Of a stretch of 64,000 nt of DNA, positions 51,462-60,359 are shown piece after piece. The notes beneath the pieces are model-generated. The model was not told the DNA's origin. It searched no databases and saw nothing but the letters and a program-made list of their open reading frames with translations. Made by a program: the position numbers and the translations under genes. This DNA comes from Taibaiella koreensis (GTDB lineage: Bacteria > Bacteroidota > Bacteroidia > Chitinophagales > Chitinophagaceae), in contig NZ_QVNU01000002.1 in the NCBI RefSeq assembly GCF_003545715.1, positions 434,001-498,000 on the forward strand, given 5' to 3'. Position 1 is the first letter of the stretch, and each line of letters begins with the position of its first letter.

Positions 51462-52109
51462 ATGCTCCATATAGGCCTTGTAGACGACCATACGCTTTTT
51501 CGCAAAGGCATCATCTCTTTGATAGAAATGGCCTGTACCCAGCCCGTACAGATCCTGTTTGAAGCTGCTAACGGGCTGGAGCTGCAAGCACTGATCGGCT
51601 CCGCCACGGCACCGGATATTATCATTATGGACATTAACATGCCGGACATGAATGGCTTCGATAGCGTGCTCTGGCTCAAAGAGACCTATCCTGCCGTACC
51701 GGTGCTTGTCCTTACTATGATGGATAAGGAAGAGTACATCATCAGGATGCTGAAAATGGGCATTAAAGGGTATCTGAGCAAAGACGTCGAACCCAAAGAG
51801 CTCGGCGAAGCGATACATGCCGTATCCAATAACGGCTATTACTATACCGACTTCATTACAGGTAAGCTCATCAGCACCCTGCAGCAATATGATGAGCATG
51901 GAAGAAGCCTGTCGCCCTTAAACGAGCGGGAGACCGAGTTCCTGCGCCTGGCCTGCAGCGAATATACCTATTATGAGATCGCAGCCCTCATGCATCTCAG
52001 CCCCAAAACCGTAGATGGTTACCGCAAGGCTTTGTTTGAAAAATTATCGGTCAAAAACAGGGTTGGTCTTGCCTTATATGCCGTGAAGCATGATATCGTG
52101 AAGCTGTAG
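51462..52109 (+). CDS. NarL/LuxR-type response regulator
   Basis: 215 residues. Receiver domain with the phospho-acceptor D57 in IIIMDINMPDMNGF and K in LSKDVEP; C-terminal LuxR-type helix-turn-helix LNERETEFLRLACSEYTYYEIAALMHLSPKTVDGYRKALFEKL. Partner of the kinase just upstream. Targets unknown; the divergent Cys-rich gene 48690 is a candidate. Confidence 0.94.
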   Translation: MLHIGLVDDHTLFRKGIISLIEMACTQPVQILFEAANGLELQALIGSATAPDIIIMDINMPDMNGFDSVLWLKETYPAVPVLVLTMMDKEEYIIRMLKMGIKGYLSKDVEPKELGEAIHAVSNNGYYYTDFITGKLISTLQQYDEHGRSLSPLNERETEFLRLACSEYTYYEIAALMHLSPKTVDGYRKALFEKLSVKNRVGLALYAVKHDIVKL

Positions 52110-52150
52110 CGCCGATGGGCTTTTAAAAGACCGACGATGTTCGCTGACCC

Positions 52151-52187
52151 TTTCAACAAATTAAATTGGCCTTTTCAACAAATTAAA
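52151..52187. promoter_or_regulatory. direct-repeat operator of the SDR/MBL/AraC operon
   Basis: TTTCAACAAATTAAA is repeated exactly at 52151-52165 and 52173-52187, a 22-bp period, 44 bp before the first gene of the operon. Two repeats on the same face of the helix suit a two-domain AraC-type protein such as the one encoded at 55130. Confidence 0.55.
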
Positions 52188-52230
52188 ACTGCCATTCATT
52201 GCTGAAATTTGCCCTATCAAATTTTAGACA

Positions 52231-53259
52231 ATGGAACAGAAAGAAACCGTTCTGGTAACCGGAGGCTCAGGCTTTATCGCCTCTTATTGTATCATTGCTT
52301 TACTCCGCAATGGTTATAAAGTAAAAGCAACGCTGCGCTCGCTTAAAAAGGCGGACCTGGTAAAGCAAATGCTGCAGGAAGGCGGTATCCGGTCTTTCGA
52401 AGATCTGTCCTTTGCCGAAGCCGATCTTCAGAACGAGGCCAGCTGGGAAAAAGCCGTTGAAGGCTGCCGGTATGTGATCCACGTTGCTTCACCCACACCT
52501 CATACGGATGCCACAACGGAAGATGATTTTGTAATCCCGGCGAGAAACGGCGTGCTCTTTGTCTTGCGCGCCGCAAAAAAAGCCGGCGTAAAACGAGTAG
52601 TGCTCACTTCCGCCTTTGGCGCTGTAGGTTTTGGCACTATAAAAAAGACGCCTTATACAGAAGAAGATTGGACCGTGCTGAACGATACCGTATTTCCTTA
52701 TCAAAAGTCAAAGACCATTTCGGAACAGGCCGCCTGGGACTTCATCCGGCATGAAGGCGGGGGTATGGAGCTTGCCGTGGTCAATCCCACCGGCGTTCTG
52801 GGCCCCGTCCTGTCTGATGATTTTTCGCATTCGATTCAAAATATGAAGCAAATGCTGAACGGTGATATGAAAGCCTGCCCGAAGATTATTTCGGGCTATG
52901 TAGATGTACGCGATGTGGCCGATCTGCACTTTAAAACAATGACGATGCCGCAGGCAAAGGGGCAACGTTTTATCGCCGTCGCCGGCGAAGGTTTCTCGCT
53001 CCTGGATATCGCCAATGTATTACGTAAAAACCTGGGTGACAAGGCAGCTAAAGCGCCTGCCAAAGAATTGCCAAGCTGGCTCATTAAACTGCTGGCTGTA
53101 TTTAACCCCAAGCTGAAAGCGGTAGCCCCTTATTTAGGCATGGTAAAAAGAGCAAGCAACGAAAAAGCTATTAGCATGCTGGGGTGGAAACCCCGCACCA
53201 CCGAAGAAGCGATCGTGGCTACGGCAAATAGCCTGATCCAACTGGGCATTGTACGCTAA
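52231..53259 (+). CDS. NAD(P)-dependent aldehyde/flavonol reductase-like SDR
   Basis: 342 residues, extended SDR of the dihydroflavonol-4-reductase group. VTGGSGFIASY nucleotide motif; VIHVASPTPH; catalytic VVLTSAFGAVG and YQKSKTISEQAAWDF (Y-x-x-x-K). Probably reduces an aldehyde or ketone with NADPH. First gene of a rightward operon ending with an AraC regulator. Confidence 0.92.
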   Translation: MEQKETVLVTGGSGFIASYCIIALLRNGYKVKATLRSLKKADLVKQMLQEGGIRSFEDLSFAEADLQNEASWEKAVEGCRYVIHVASPTPHTDATTEDDFVIPARNGVLFVLRAAKKAGVKRVVLTSAFGAVGFGTIKKTPYTEEDWTVLNDTVFPYQKSKTISEQAAWDFIRHEGGGMELAVVNPTGVLGPVLSDDFSHSIQNMKQMLNGDMKACPKIISGYVDVRDVADLHFKTMTMPQAKGQRFIAVAGEGFSLLDIANVLRKNLGDKAAKAPAKELPSWLIKLLAVFNPKLKAVAPYLGMVKRASNEKAISMLGWKPRTTEEAIVATANSLIQLGIVR

Positions 53260-53338
53260 CAGGAAGGAAATATTCCCTATTTTCATCTTTGTAACGGGGG
53301 AATGGAAAGAGGCCGTCTAAATCAAATAATCCATACAA

Positions 53339-53995
53339 ATGAAAATAATTCTTACCGGCGCTACCGGATTAGTAGGAGAAGGCGTTTTGCTGGTCTGCCT
53401 GGAACATCCCCAGGTCACAGAGGTACTTATGATCAACAGGAGACCACTTGCCCTGAAACATGAAAAACTGAAAGAGCTGATCGTAAAAGATTTTTCGACG
53501 ATCGGCGACTATAAAGAACAACTGGACGGCTATGATGGCTGCTTCTTTTGTGCCGGCGTCAGCGCGGTTGGTGAAAATGAAGAATCATTTACCCGGAAAA
53601 CATTCGACTTTGTGGTTCCCTTTGCAGAAACCTTATCCCGGATCAATCCGGCAATGACCTTTATCTATGTCTCGGGAGCCCGTACCGACAGTACCGGACA
53701 GGGAAAGGCAATGTGGGCAAGGGTAAAAGGCCGAACCGAAAATGCTTTGCTGAAGCTGCCTTTCAAAGCCGTTTATCCTTTCCGCCCCGGCTTTATGAAG
53801 CCGGTAAAGGGACAAAAAAATGTCCGGTGGATCTACCGGGTGTTCGATGCTTTATCACCTTTATGGTACCTGACTTTCCCCAATTGGATCTGCACGATGG
53901 AAGAAGTGGGCCTGGCCATGATCCACTGTGTTTCCAGAGGATACAGCCAGCCGGTCCTGGAAGTGAGGGACATTAAAGCACAAGCTAAAAAATGA
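53339..53995 (+). CDS. NAD(P)-binding epimerase-like protein
   Basis: 218 residues. TGATGLVGEGVLL at the N-terminus is an atypical-SDR nucleotide motif; FIYVSGARTDSTGQGKAMWARVKGRTE follows the active-site strand, with no classical Y-x-x-x-K. Substrate unknown. It overlaps the next gene by 4 bp (ATGA), so it is cotranscribed with the metallohydrolase. Confidence 0.88.
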   Translation: MKIILTGATGLVGEGVLLVCLEHPQVTEVLMINRRPLALKHEKLKELIVKDFSTIGDYKEQLDGYDGCFFCAGVSAVGENEESFTRKTFDFVVPFAETLSRINPAMTFIYVSGARTDSTGQGKAMWARVKGRTENALLKLPFKAVYPFRPGFMKPVKGQKNVRWIYRVFDALSPLWYLTFPNWICTMEEVGLAMIHCVSRGYSQPVLEVRDIKAQAKK

Positions 53996-55122
53996 AACGG
54001 TTTCTAAAAATCCTTAAACGCACGATTATCGTTTTGTGCTCCCTGGTTGTGGTGCTGGCCATCGTTACCTATTTCTATATGAAACGGCCACAATTCGGCG
54101 CTTTACCCGAAGGGGAAAGGCTTGCCTTGGTAAAAAGATCGCCACATTATAAAGACGGGAAATTCAGAAACCTCGTAGAAAAACCCACGATCGCAGCGGG
54201 TTTCAGCTTCTGGGGTGAAATATGGAACTCTTTAACGAAAATCTATCCACATACGGAACCGGTCGACTCGCTGCCCTCTGTCAAAACAAATTTAAAAACC
54301 CTAGCGGCAGACAGCAATGTGCTGGTATGGTTTGGCCATTCCTCTTTCTTTTTACAGGTAGATGGCATAAAGATACTGGTCGATCCCGTCTTTTGCAGGA
54401 CAGCCTCGCCGCTACCCTGGGGTGTTAAGGCTTACAAAGGAAGCGATAGATACACTGCCGGCGATATGCCGCCGATAGATTATATGCTGCTATCGCACGA
54501 TCATTACGATCACCTCGATTACGAGACCGTAAAAGCATTGCGGCCCAAAGTAAAGTATGTGATTTGCGGGCTGGGCGCCGGCGCTCATTACGAAAGATGG
54601 GGCTATACGGCACAGCAGATCCTGGAAAAAGACTGGGGCGATACCGTGGCGGTGAAACCCGGTTTCAACATCTTTACCGAAAGCACGCACCACGGATCGG
54701 GGCGCGGCTTTACAAGCGACAAAAGCCTGTGGCTCTCGTTTTTCATACAATCGCCGGCACTGAATATTTATTACAGTGGTGATGGCGGCTACAGCGACCG
54801 GTTTAAAGATATTGCCGCGAAATACCCGGCTATCGACTGGGCCGTAATGGAATGCGGTCAGTACAATAAAGCCTGGCACAGCGTACATGAGCTGCCTGAA
54901 GAAGTAGCGCAGGCCACCCTGGAGCTGAAAGCGAAAAACCTCGTGCCCGTGCATCATTCCAAGTTCACGCTGGCCCGCCATCCCTGGAAGGAGCCGCTGG
55001 AGCAGATGACGGTATTGTCGCAAGCAAAGGCTTACCACCTTGCTACACCGATGATTGGTGAGGTGGTAAGGTTGAACGACAGCCTGCAGCAATTCACACA
55101 ATGGTGGAAAAAGACAAACTAG
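53992..55122 (+). CDS. MBL-fold metallohydrolase (NAPE-PLD/UlaG-like), membrane-anchored
   Basis: 376 residues. An N-terminal transmembrane helix (TIIVLCSLVVVLAIVTYFYM) anchors a metallo-beta-lactamase domain with WFGHSSFFLQVDG, LSHDHYDHLD (H-x-H-x-D-H), a TESTHHGSGRG segment and VPVHHSKF. The layout resembles NAPE-phospholipase D-like hydrolases. Substrate not known. It starts in the stop of the upstream gene; the AraC gene follows after 7 bp. Confidence 0.92.
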   Translation: MKRFLKILKRTIIVLCSLVVVLAIVTYFYMKRPQFGALPEGERLALVKRSPHYKDGKFRNLVEKPTIAAGFSFWGEIWNSLTKIYPHTEPVDSLPSVKTNLKTLAADSNVLVWFGHSSFFLQVDGIKILVDPVFCRTASPLPWGVKAYKGSDRYTAGDMPPIDYMLLSHDHYDHLDYETVKALRPKVKYVICGLGAGAHYERWGYTAQQILEKDWGDTVAVKPGFNIFTESTHHGSGRGFTSDKSLWLSFFIQSPALNIYYSGDGGYSDRFKDIAAKYPAIDWAVMECGQYNKAWHSVHELPEEVAQATLELKAKNLVPVHHSKFTLARHPWKEPLEQMTVLSQAKAYHLATPMIGEVVRLNDSLQQFTQWWKKTN

Positions 55123-55129
55123 CTAAGCC

Positions 55130-55909
55130 ATGAAAATAACGGAGATAAAATCCTGCTTTGTGGGTCCGATGATCTCGCCGGAGCAATTTATAGCCGAACA
55201 TTTCTTTTTGTTCCTGGCAAAAGGGATCATGAACGGCTATGACGGCAACAAGCATTATATACTCAAACCCGGAGAAAGCTGTATCGTCCGTAAAAACAGG
55301 CTGGCCCGGTACAACAAAGTAAAAGTGAACGATGCTTTTGAAAAAGTGATTATCTTCTTTGATGAAGCTTTCCTGAAAGACTTTCAGCGGACACATAGAA
55401 TATCTTTTGAGCAGCATCGATCTAAGGATGCCTTTATCCGGCTGAAAAGGGATAAGCTTATCGACAGCTTCCTGCTTTCCCTGGAACCCTATTATAACCC
55501 TTCAGGGAATATCAGCCCGGTATTTTCCGATTTAAAGCGGGAAGAGCTATTGCTCATCCTGCTGCAATTGCATCCCGGGCTATCGGACATATTGTTTGAC
55601 TTCGGCATTCCGGGACGTTTAGATCTCGAAGCGTTTATGCAGCAGCATTACAGGTTCAATGTAAGCATGGAACGTTTTGCCTTTCTTACAGGACGCAGCT
55701 TGTCGGCCTTTAAAAGGGATTTCAAAAAGCTATTTAATGAAACCCCCAATCGCTGGCTGATCCAAAGACGGCTGCAGGAAGCGCGGTTCCTGATCGAAGA
55801 AAAAAAGCAACGACCCACCGACATCTACCTTGATCTGGGCTTTGAAGACCTGTCTCATTTTTCTTTTGCATTCAAGAAAGCATTTGGGATTTCGGCGCGC
55901 GACCTGTAG
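55130..55909 (+). CDS. AraC-family transcriptional regulator
   Basis: 259 residues. N-terminal sensor part (FLFLAKGIMNGYDGNKHYILKPGESCIVRKNRLARYNK), C-terminal helix-turn-helix pair: MERFAFLTGRSLSAFKRDFKKLFNETPNRWL and DIYLDLGFEDLSHFSFAFKKAFGISARDL. Last gene of the 52231-55909 operon, and the natural candidate to bind the direct repeats at 52151. A perfect 11-bp hairpin (55973-55999) follows it. Confidence 0.92.
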   Translation: MKITEIKSCFVGPMISPEQFIAEHFFLFLAKGIMNGYDGNKHYILKPGESCIVRKNRLARYNKVKVNDAFEKVIIFFDEAFLKDFQRTHRISFEQHRSKDAFIRLKRDKLIDSFLLSLEPYYNPSGNISPVFSDLKREELLLILLQLHPGLSDILFDFGIPGRLDLEAFMQQHYRFNVSMERFAFLTGRSLSAFKRDFKKLFNETPNRWLIQRRLQEARFLIEEKKQRPTDIYLDLGFEDLSHFSFAFKKAFGISARDL

Positions 55910-56028
55910 GCCTGCTCCTTTCGTTATCCCTTGCGGCCAATATACCCGTTGGTGCAAAGTGGCGTCTAATGAATAGAGCCACTATAGCAGTGGCTCTATG
56001 GTAACCTAAAAGGATCTTTCGAAAAAGC

Positions 56029-56235
56029 TTAAGCGCAGCAATTGAAGGTGCAGGAATCGCAGGAATTGAAGATGGTGCATCTTACAGTACCTACGGTACC
56101 GGTAATGGGCCCGGGATCGGTAGGAGGGCAACCGATAGAAACGGGGCCGCCACCTTTAACCTGGTCACCCTTAAGGTCAACAATAATGTACTTCCGCAGC
56201 TTTAATGCCGGCAGGTTCAGCTTGGCTTTTTTCAT
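56029..56235 (-). CDS. class I lanthipeptide-like precursor, orphan
   Basis: 68 residues. The N-terminus KLNLPALKLRKYIIVDL follows the Bacteroidota class I lanthipeptide leader (K-L-x-L-x-x-L-x-L-x-K), as in pinensins. A GGG break and a Cys/Ser/Thr-rich end follow, with cysteines in CPPTDPG, VRCTIFNSCDSC and FNCCA. LanB/LanC-type enzymes would dehydrate Ser/Thr and form thioether rings. None of those enzymes, nor a transporter, is in this window. A -7-like TAAATTTG (56259-56266) lies 24 bp upstream. Confidence 0.75.
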   Translation of the reverse strand: MKKAKLNLPALKLRKYIIVDLKGDQVKGGGPVSIGCPPTDPGPITGTVGTVRCTIFNSCDSCTFNCCA

Positions 56236-56349
56236 AAATAGTTTGGTTTTTTGTCTTTCAAATTTACTTCATCAGCACAAATCCGGCGCCGGCCCGGACG
56301 TTACCTTCCGGTTAAAAGCATACAACCAGGGCTGCGGATGAACAGCCGC

Positions 56350-57114
56350 TCAATTCCATATCCCGTTTCTTTCGGTCAGAATGATGGGCTGGTCATCGGT
56401 AACGACGATAGTATGCTCGTGCTGGGCCATATAGCCGCCCTTGTTACCCACCATCGTCCAACCGTCGTTGCGCTCCACGGCATAGGTAGATGAGGTAGCG
56501 ATAAAGGTTTCTATGGCAACTACCGAATGCTTCGTAAACCGCCTGTGATCGTAACGGTTCCTGTAATTCATCAGCTCATCCGGCGCCTCATGAAGGCTGC
56601 GGCCGATCCCGTGGCCGCCCAGGTTCCTGATCACCTTATAGCCCTGCTTCCTCGCTTCTGTTTCCATCAGATAGCCTATGTCTGCTATTTTCACACCGCC
56701 CCTGATATTGCCGATGGCCTTGTGCAGGATATCCTTTGACGCATCGACTAGCTTTTGATGTTGGTTAACGTCTGCCCCCAGCACAAAAGAAGCGCCATTA
56801 TCGGCCCAGAACCCATCCAGTTCGGCAGAGACATCCACATTGATCAGATCGCCTTCTTTCAGCATACGACTTTTCCTTGGGATGCCATGGCAAAACTCTT
56901 CACCAACGCTGATGCAGGTCCAGCCCGGGAATTTATAGGTCAGGTACGGCGCCGATCTGGCGCCATAGCCTGACAATATCTTCGCGCCAAATTCATCCAG
57001 CTCCTTAGTGCTCATGCCCGGCTGCGCATAATTGACCATTTCTTTCAAGGTGCAGGCAACGGCTTCAGCCGCTTTTTGCATACCCAGTAACTCCGATTCC
57101 TTTGTTATTGACAT
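56350..57114 (-). CDS. map: methionine aminopeptidase, type I
   Basis: 254 residues, full length. Removes the initiator Met from new proteins with two metal ions. Ligand motifs: NVDVSAELDGFWADNGASF (two Asp), GGHGIGRSLHEAP (His), VAIETFIAT (Glu) and QHEHTIVV (Glu). Single gene, far from the ribosomal operon, so possibly a second copy. The 461 bp upstream contain a -7-like TAACTTTG (57214-57221) and an orphan 9-bp hairpin at 57336-57356. Confidence 0.96.
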   Translation of the reverse strand: MSITKESELLGMQKAAEAVACTLKEMVNYAQPGMSTKELDEFGAKILSGYGARSAPYLTYKFPGWTCISVGEEFCHGIPRKSRMLKEGDLINVDVSAELDGFWADNGASFVLGADVNQHQKLVDASKDILHKAIGNIRGGVKIADIGYLMETEARKQGYKVIRNLGGHGIGRSLHEAPDELMNYRNRYDHRRFTKHSVVAIETFIATSSTYAVERNDGWTMVGNKGGYMAQHEHTIVVTDDQPIILTERNGIWN

Positions 57115-57575
57115 ATCTTGCTTTTTCGCCGTTACAGCGTATGAATGTAATTGTTTCAGCCGGCTCCGGGGAATACGGCAGCATCTGGCCCCGCCACTGT
57201 GTCCAACCTATAACAAAGTTATGAAAATATCGCCGCGGCTTATTTGGAGCGGCACTATAGCAATGCGGTTTGAACATTTACCTGGATCAGGCCTGGTAAT
57301 AAATGACATTATGTCCCACCAGGCCTATATCTCCCAACCTGCTCTGGGAGCAGGTTTTGTGCTTTATTTCATCTTAATTATCTACCTATAGACACGGCTG
57401 GCAGGCAACAAATAGGATTTGTGAACAAATAATCCGACCTTTGTACGCAAGGCTGCCCCTTCTCTATATTGCTGATTCATCCTTTAGACACCCAGGCTTT
57501 TCTCCCGCCGGTATCCTCTATTTCCTGTCTCACTTATGCAACCGGAACGGCCTATTTATCACTTTAACTTACTTA

Positions 57576-58025
57576 ATGGGAAGATCACACGAAACGAGTG
57601 GCAAAAAAGAAATTGCCAAAAAGAAAAAAGAAAAGCAAAAAGCCAAAGCCGAAAAAAAAGAATTACGGCAATCTAACACCAGCAAGGGCAAAGACCTTGA
57701 AGATATGATGGCTTACGTAGATGAGAACGGAAATCTCTCTACCCAACCACCGGATCCGCGCCGGAAGAAAGAAATCAAACCGGAAGACATATCGCTTTCT
57801 GCTTCAGGAAACAATGACCGGGAGCCAACCGAAAGACAAGGTACCGTAACCTTCTTCGATCTGGTGAAAGGATTTGGCTTTATTAAAGATGCGGATACTT
57901 CCGACAGCTTTTTTGTACACAACAGCGACCTTTCTTCGCCGGTCAAGGAAAACGACAAGGTGGTTTTTGAAGTAGCCAGAGGACAAAAAGGAATGAAAGC
58001 GATCCTGGTACGAAAGCTGGGCTAA
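57576..58025 (+). CDS. cold-shock-domain protein with Lys-rich N-terminus
   Basis: 149 residues from MGRSHETSGKK; an in-frame upstream extension is not family-like. A Lys/Glu-rich segment (KKEIAKKKKEKQKAKAEKKE) and linker precede one cold-shock domain (GTVTFFDLVKGFGFIKDADTSDSFFVHNSDL) with both RNA-binding motifs. Binds single-stranded RNA/DNA; the basic tail probably strengthens it. Convergent with the second cold-shock gene. Confidence 0.9.
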   Translation: MGRSHETSGKKEIAKKKKEKQKAKAEKKELRQSNTSKGKDLEDMMAYVDENGNLSTQPPDPRRKKEIKPEDISLSASGNNDREPTERQGTVTFFDLVKGFGFIKDADTSDSFFVHNSDLSSPVKENDKVVFEVARGQKGMKAILVRKLG

Positions 58026-58187
58026 TGCTTTCTTTACGGCAGCAGGCACATGGATAACGGAGACTTTTTCTATAAGCATAAACCGGTAAGGTAACATCCC
58101 TTCTATTTTCTATGCCTTAAAGGTTAGTCATCGGAAGTCGGGCTTTCGGGAATCGTATGACACCGGAACCGGAGATACCAAAAAATA

Positions 58188-58213
58188 AAAAGCATGCCAA
58201 AAGGCATGCTTTT
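58188..58213. terminator. bidirectional terminator between cold-shock genes
   Basis: Perfect 11-bp stem AAAAGCATGCC / GGCATGCTTTT with an AAAA loop; T-runs on both strands. Separates the convergent genes ending at 58025 and 58240. Confidence 0.85.
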
Positions 58214-58239
58214 CTCAATTAACATATCAGTATCAGTAG

Positions 58240-58434
58240 TTAGATTACCCTTACATTAACTGCATTTGGCCCTTTCTGTCCGTCTCTTAAATCATAAGAT
58301 ACCCTGTCATTCTCACGGATGCTCTGTGACAACAGACCAGAAACGTGAACAAAAAGATCGGCTCCGCCATTAGCAGGTGTGATGAAACCAAATCCCTTAG
58401 TTTCGTTGAAGAATTTTACTGTTCCTTCTTGCAT
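58240..58434 (-). CDS. cspA: CspA-family cold-shock protein
   Basis: 64 residues from MQEGTVKFFNETKGFGFI, the canonical start; the second RNP motif is DLFVHVSGL. RNA chaperone acting in the cytoplasm. A -7 box TATCTTTG (58464-58471, minus strand) lies 30 bp upstream, giving a short leader. A longer frame into the desaturase gene is not used. Confidence 0.96.
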   Translation of the reverse strand: MQEGTVKFFNETKGFGFITPANGGADLFVHVSGLLSQSIRENDRVSYDLRDGQKGPNAVNVRVI

Positions 58435-58504
58435 TAGATTAAATTGAAAAAATGAATAAAGAACAAAGATACAAAAAATATTAGAAATATTTGTAAAACT
58501 TTCC

Positions 58505-59281
58505 TTATGCCTGCAATAATTGCTGCGGTTCCGGGCCGGGCCTCGATACCCGCTTATCGGAAACGATCCGGAGGATGCCCAGCCAGTTGAAAAAGCGAAT
58601 GACCTGGTAGGTGGGGTCAAATTCAAACCGTTTCATCGCCATATTGACCCTGGAGGGGAACTTATGATGGTTGTTGTGGTACGATTCGCCTAAAAAGAAA
58701 ATATCTACCCGCATCAGGTTTTCTGAATGATTATTGACTTCAAAATTCCGGTATCCCCTTCTGTGGGCATTCCAATTGACAATAGCGCCCTGAACAGCGC
58801 CCATGGCCGCATGCACCGGCAGCAATAAATAAAACCATGCGGAAGGAGCAAATGCAATATAGAATGCGATATAGGCGCCTATCCATGCAAATCTTGAAAT
58901 GGGATGGCTGGCAATAAGATCAAAAGTCCTCCAGTCCGGTACATTTTTACTAAACCGTGCCTCTATGGGCATTTTATCGCGTAAGACGCCGAGGATAAAG
59001 TCCCTGGTGCGCCACATCATGGTAAATACGTTGCGGGAGAATGCGGGAGAATGCGGATCGTCTTCTGTATCGGTATAGGCGTGGTGCATCCTGTGCACGA
59101 TGGCATAAGCTCTGGGGCTAATGTAAGAGGCGCCCTGGGCGACATAGCAAAAGATAAAGAAGAAACGCTCCCAAAAGGTAGACATGCGGAAACTGCCATG
59201 CGCAGCATATCGATGCAGGAAAAAAGTCTGGCTGAACAAGCACAGGTACCAGTGCGCAATAAAGAAAGCAATCACGATCAT
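58505..59281 (-). CDS. membrane acyl-CoA/fatty-acid desaturase
   Basis: 258 residues with all three di-iron His boxes: HRYAAH (23-28), HRMHH (63-67) and YHNNHH near 205. Several membrane segments (for example WIGAYIAFYIAFAPSAWFYLLLPVHAAM). Introduces a cis double bond into acyl chains, adjusting membrane fluidity, which fits the nearby cold-shock genes. The 337 bp before the next gene (59282-59618) hold no gene and should contain both divergent promoters. Confidence 0.93.
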   Translation of the reverse strand: MIVIAFFIAHWYLCLFSQTFFLHRYAAHGSFRMSTFWERFFFIFCYVAQGASYISPRAYAIVHRMHHAYTDTEDDPHSPAFSRNVFTMMWRTRDFILGVLRDKMPIEARFSKNVPDWRTFDLIASHPISRFAWIGAYIAFYIAFAPSAWFYLLLPVHAAMGAVQGAIVNWNAHRRGYRNFEVNNHSENLMRVDIFFLGESYHNNHHKFPSRVNMAMKRFEFDPTYQVIRFFNWLGILRIVSDKRVSRPGPEPQQLLQA

Positions 59282-59618
59282 ATAGCGGGCAATTGATTAA
59301 GATATTAGAACGGGATCAATTGCACATGACAGCGAATGAATGCTGAAAAGAGAAAGAGAAGAAGTCCTGTAGTGCAATTATAACGTAAAGACCGGAAAGA
59401 TGTTGCGCCCTGGCCATTGTTTTATCTTAAATAAAATCACATCGCCGATTCCGCTACTGCATTAAACCCGTATTAACAGCCAGGGACAACTGTCCGCGGT
59501 TTTTACGGGCATACATTATTTCTCTTTCTCAGCATGATTATATTTAAAGTTTTGATTTTATTTGTCAAAGCTTTTGTAAAGCACAAATACCAAACCATGC
59601 TTACCCAAACACACCAAC

Positions 59619-60359
59619 ATGTTCTCCGCACTGATATTAGATGATGAAGCACCCGCCCGTAAATTCCTGCATGGGCTGCTTGCCGAGCACTGTACGCAAC
59701 TGAGCGCCTTTTTTCTTGCCGGAGATATACCTACGGCCGCCCGCCTGCTGCAGGAAAACGAGATCGACATTTTATTTCTCGATGTAAACCTCGGCACTGA
59801 GACCGGATTTGATCTGCTGCAGCAAGGTACGGGCAGGCACCAGGCATTGATCTTTGTAACAGCCCACGAAGAATTCAGCCTTAAAGCGATTAAGGCCCGG
59901 GCTATAGACTACCTGCTTAAACCCATTGATATCGACGAGCTGTTACTCGCGGTAGATAAAGCAACCGGCTTCCTCAAAAGCACGCGGCCGGCGCCGGTAG
60001 CGCAAACCCCGGCTTCCGATACCGGTAAGCAGCAGGTTATCGTCAACCACGATGACGGCTTTGAATTGTTTGACCAGTCCCGCATTCTTTTTGCGGAAGC
60101 AGAGGGAAGCTACACCGCATTCTATCTTGAAGGTGCGCAGAAGATCATTGCATCCAGGCAGTTGGGATCTTACGAGACACTGTTGGCTTCCCCGTTCTTT
60201 TTTCGCTCTCATAAGTCCTATATTATCAACCTCAGGCATCTGAAAGGCTATTCGTCTAAAAACGGGTATACGGCCCTGCTCTCTGAGGGTTACGAGGTTC
60301 CCGTCAGCCGCAGAAAGCTATCCTTGTTCCTGGAGTTGTCCAAAAAGCTGGGTTCTTGA
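59619..60359 (+). CDS. LytTR-family response regulator
   Basis: 246 residues. Receiver domain with D55 in ILFLDVNLGTETGFDLL and K in YLLKPIDIDELL; C-terminal LytTR DNA-binding domain (ILFAEAEGSYTAFYL...RSHKSYIINLRHLKGY...YEVPVSRRKL). Binds tandem repeats on one face of DNA. The kinase follows with a 4-bp overlap. The boxes at 63256-63303 are the likely target. Confidence 0.94.
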   Translation: MFSALILDDEAPARKFLHGLLAEHCTQLSAFFLAGDIPTAARLLQENEIDILFLDVNLGTETGFDLLQQGTGRHQALIFVTAHEEFSLKAIKARAIDYLLKPIDIDELLLAVDKATGFLKSTRPAPVAQTPASDTGKQQVIVNHDDGFELFDQSRILFAEAEGSYTAFYLEGAQKIIASRQLGSYETLLASPFFFRSHKSYIINLRHLKGYSSKNGYTALLSEGYEVPVSRRKLSLFLELSKKLGS

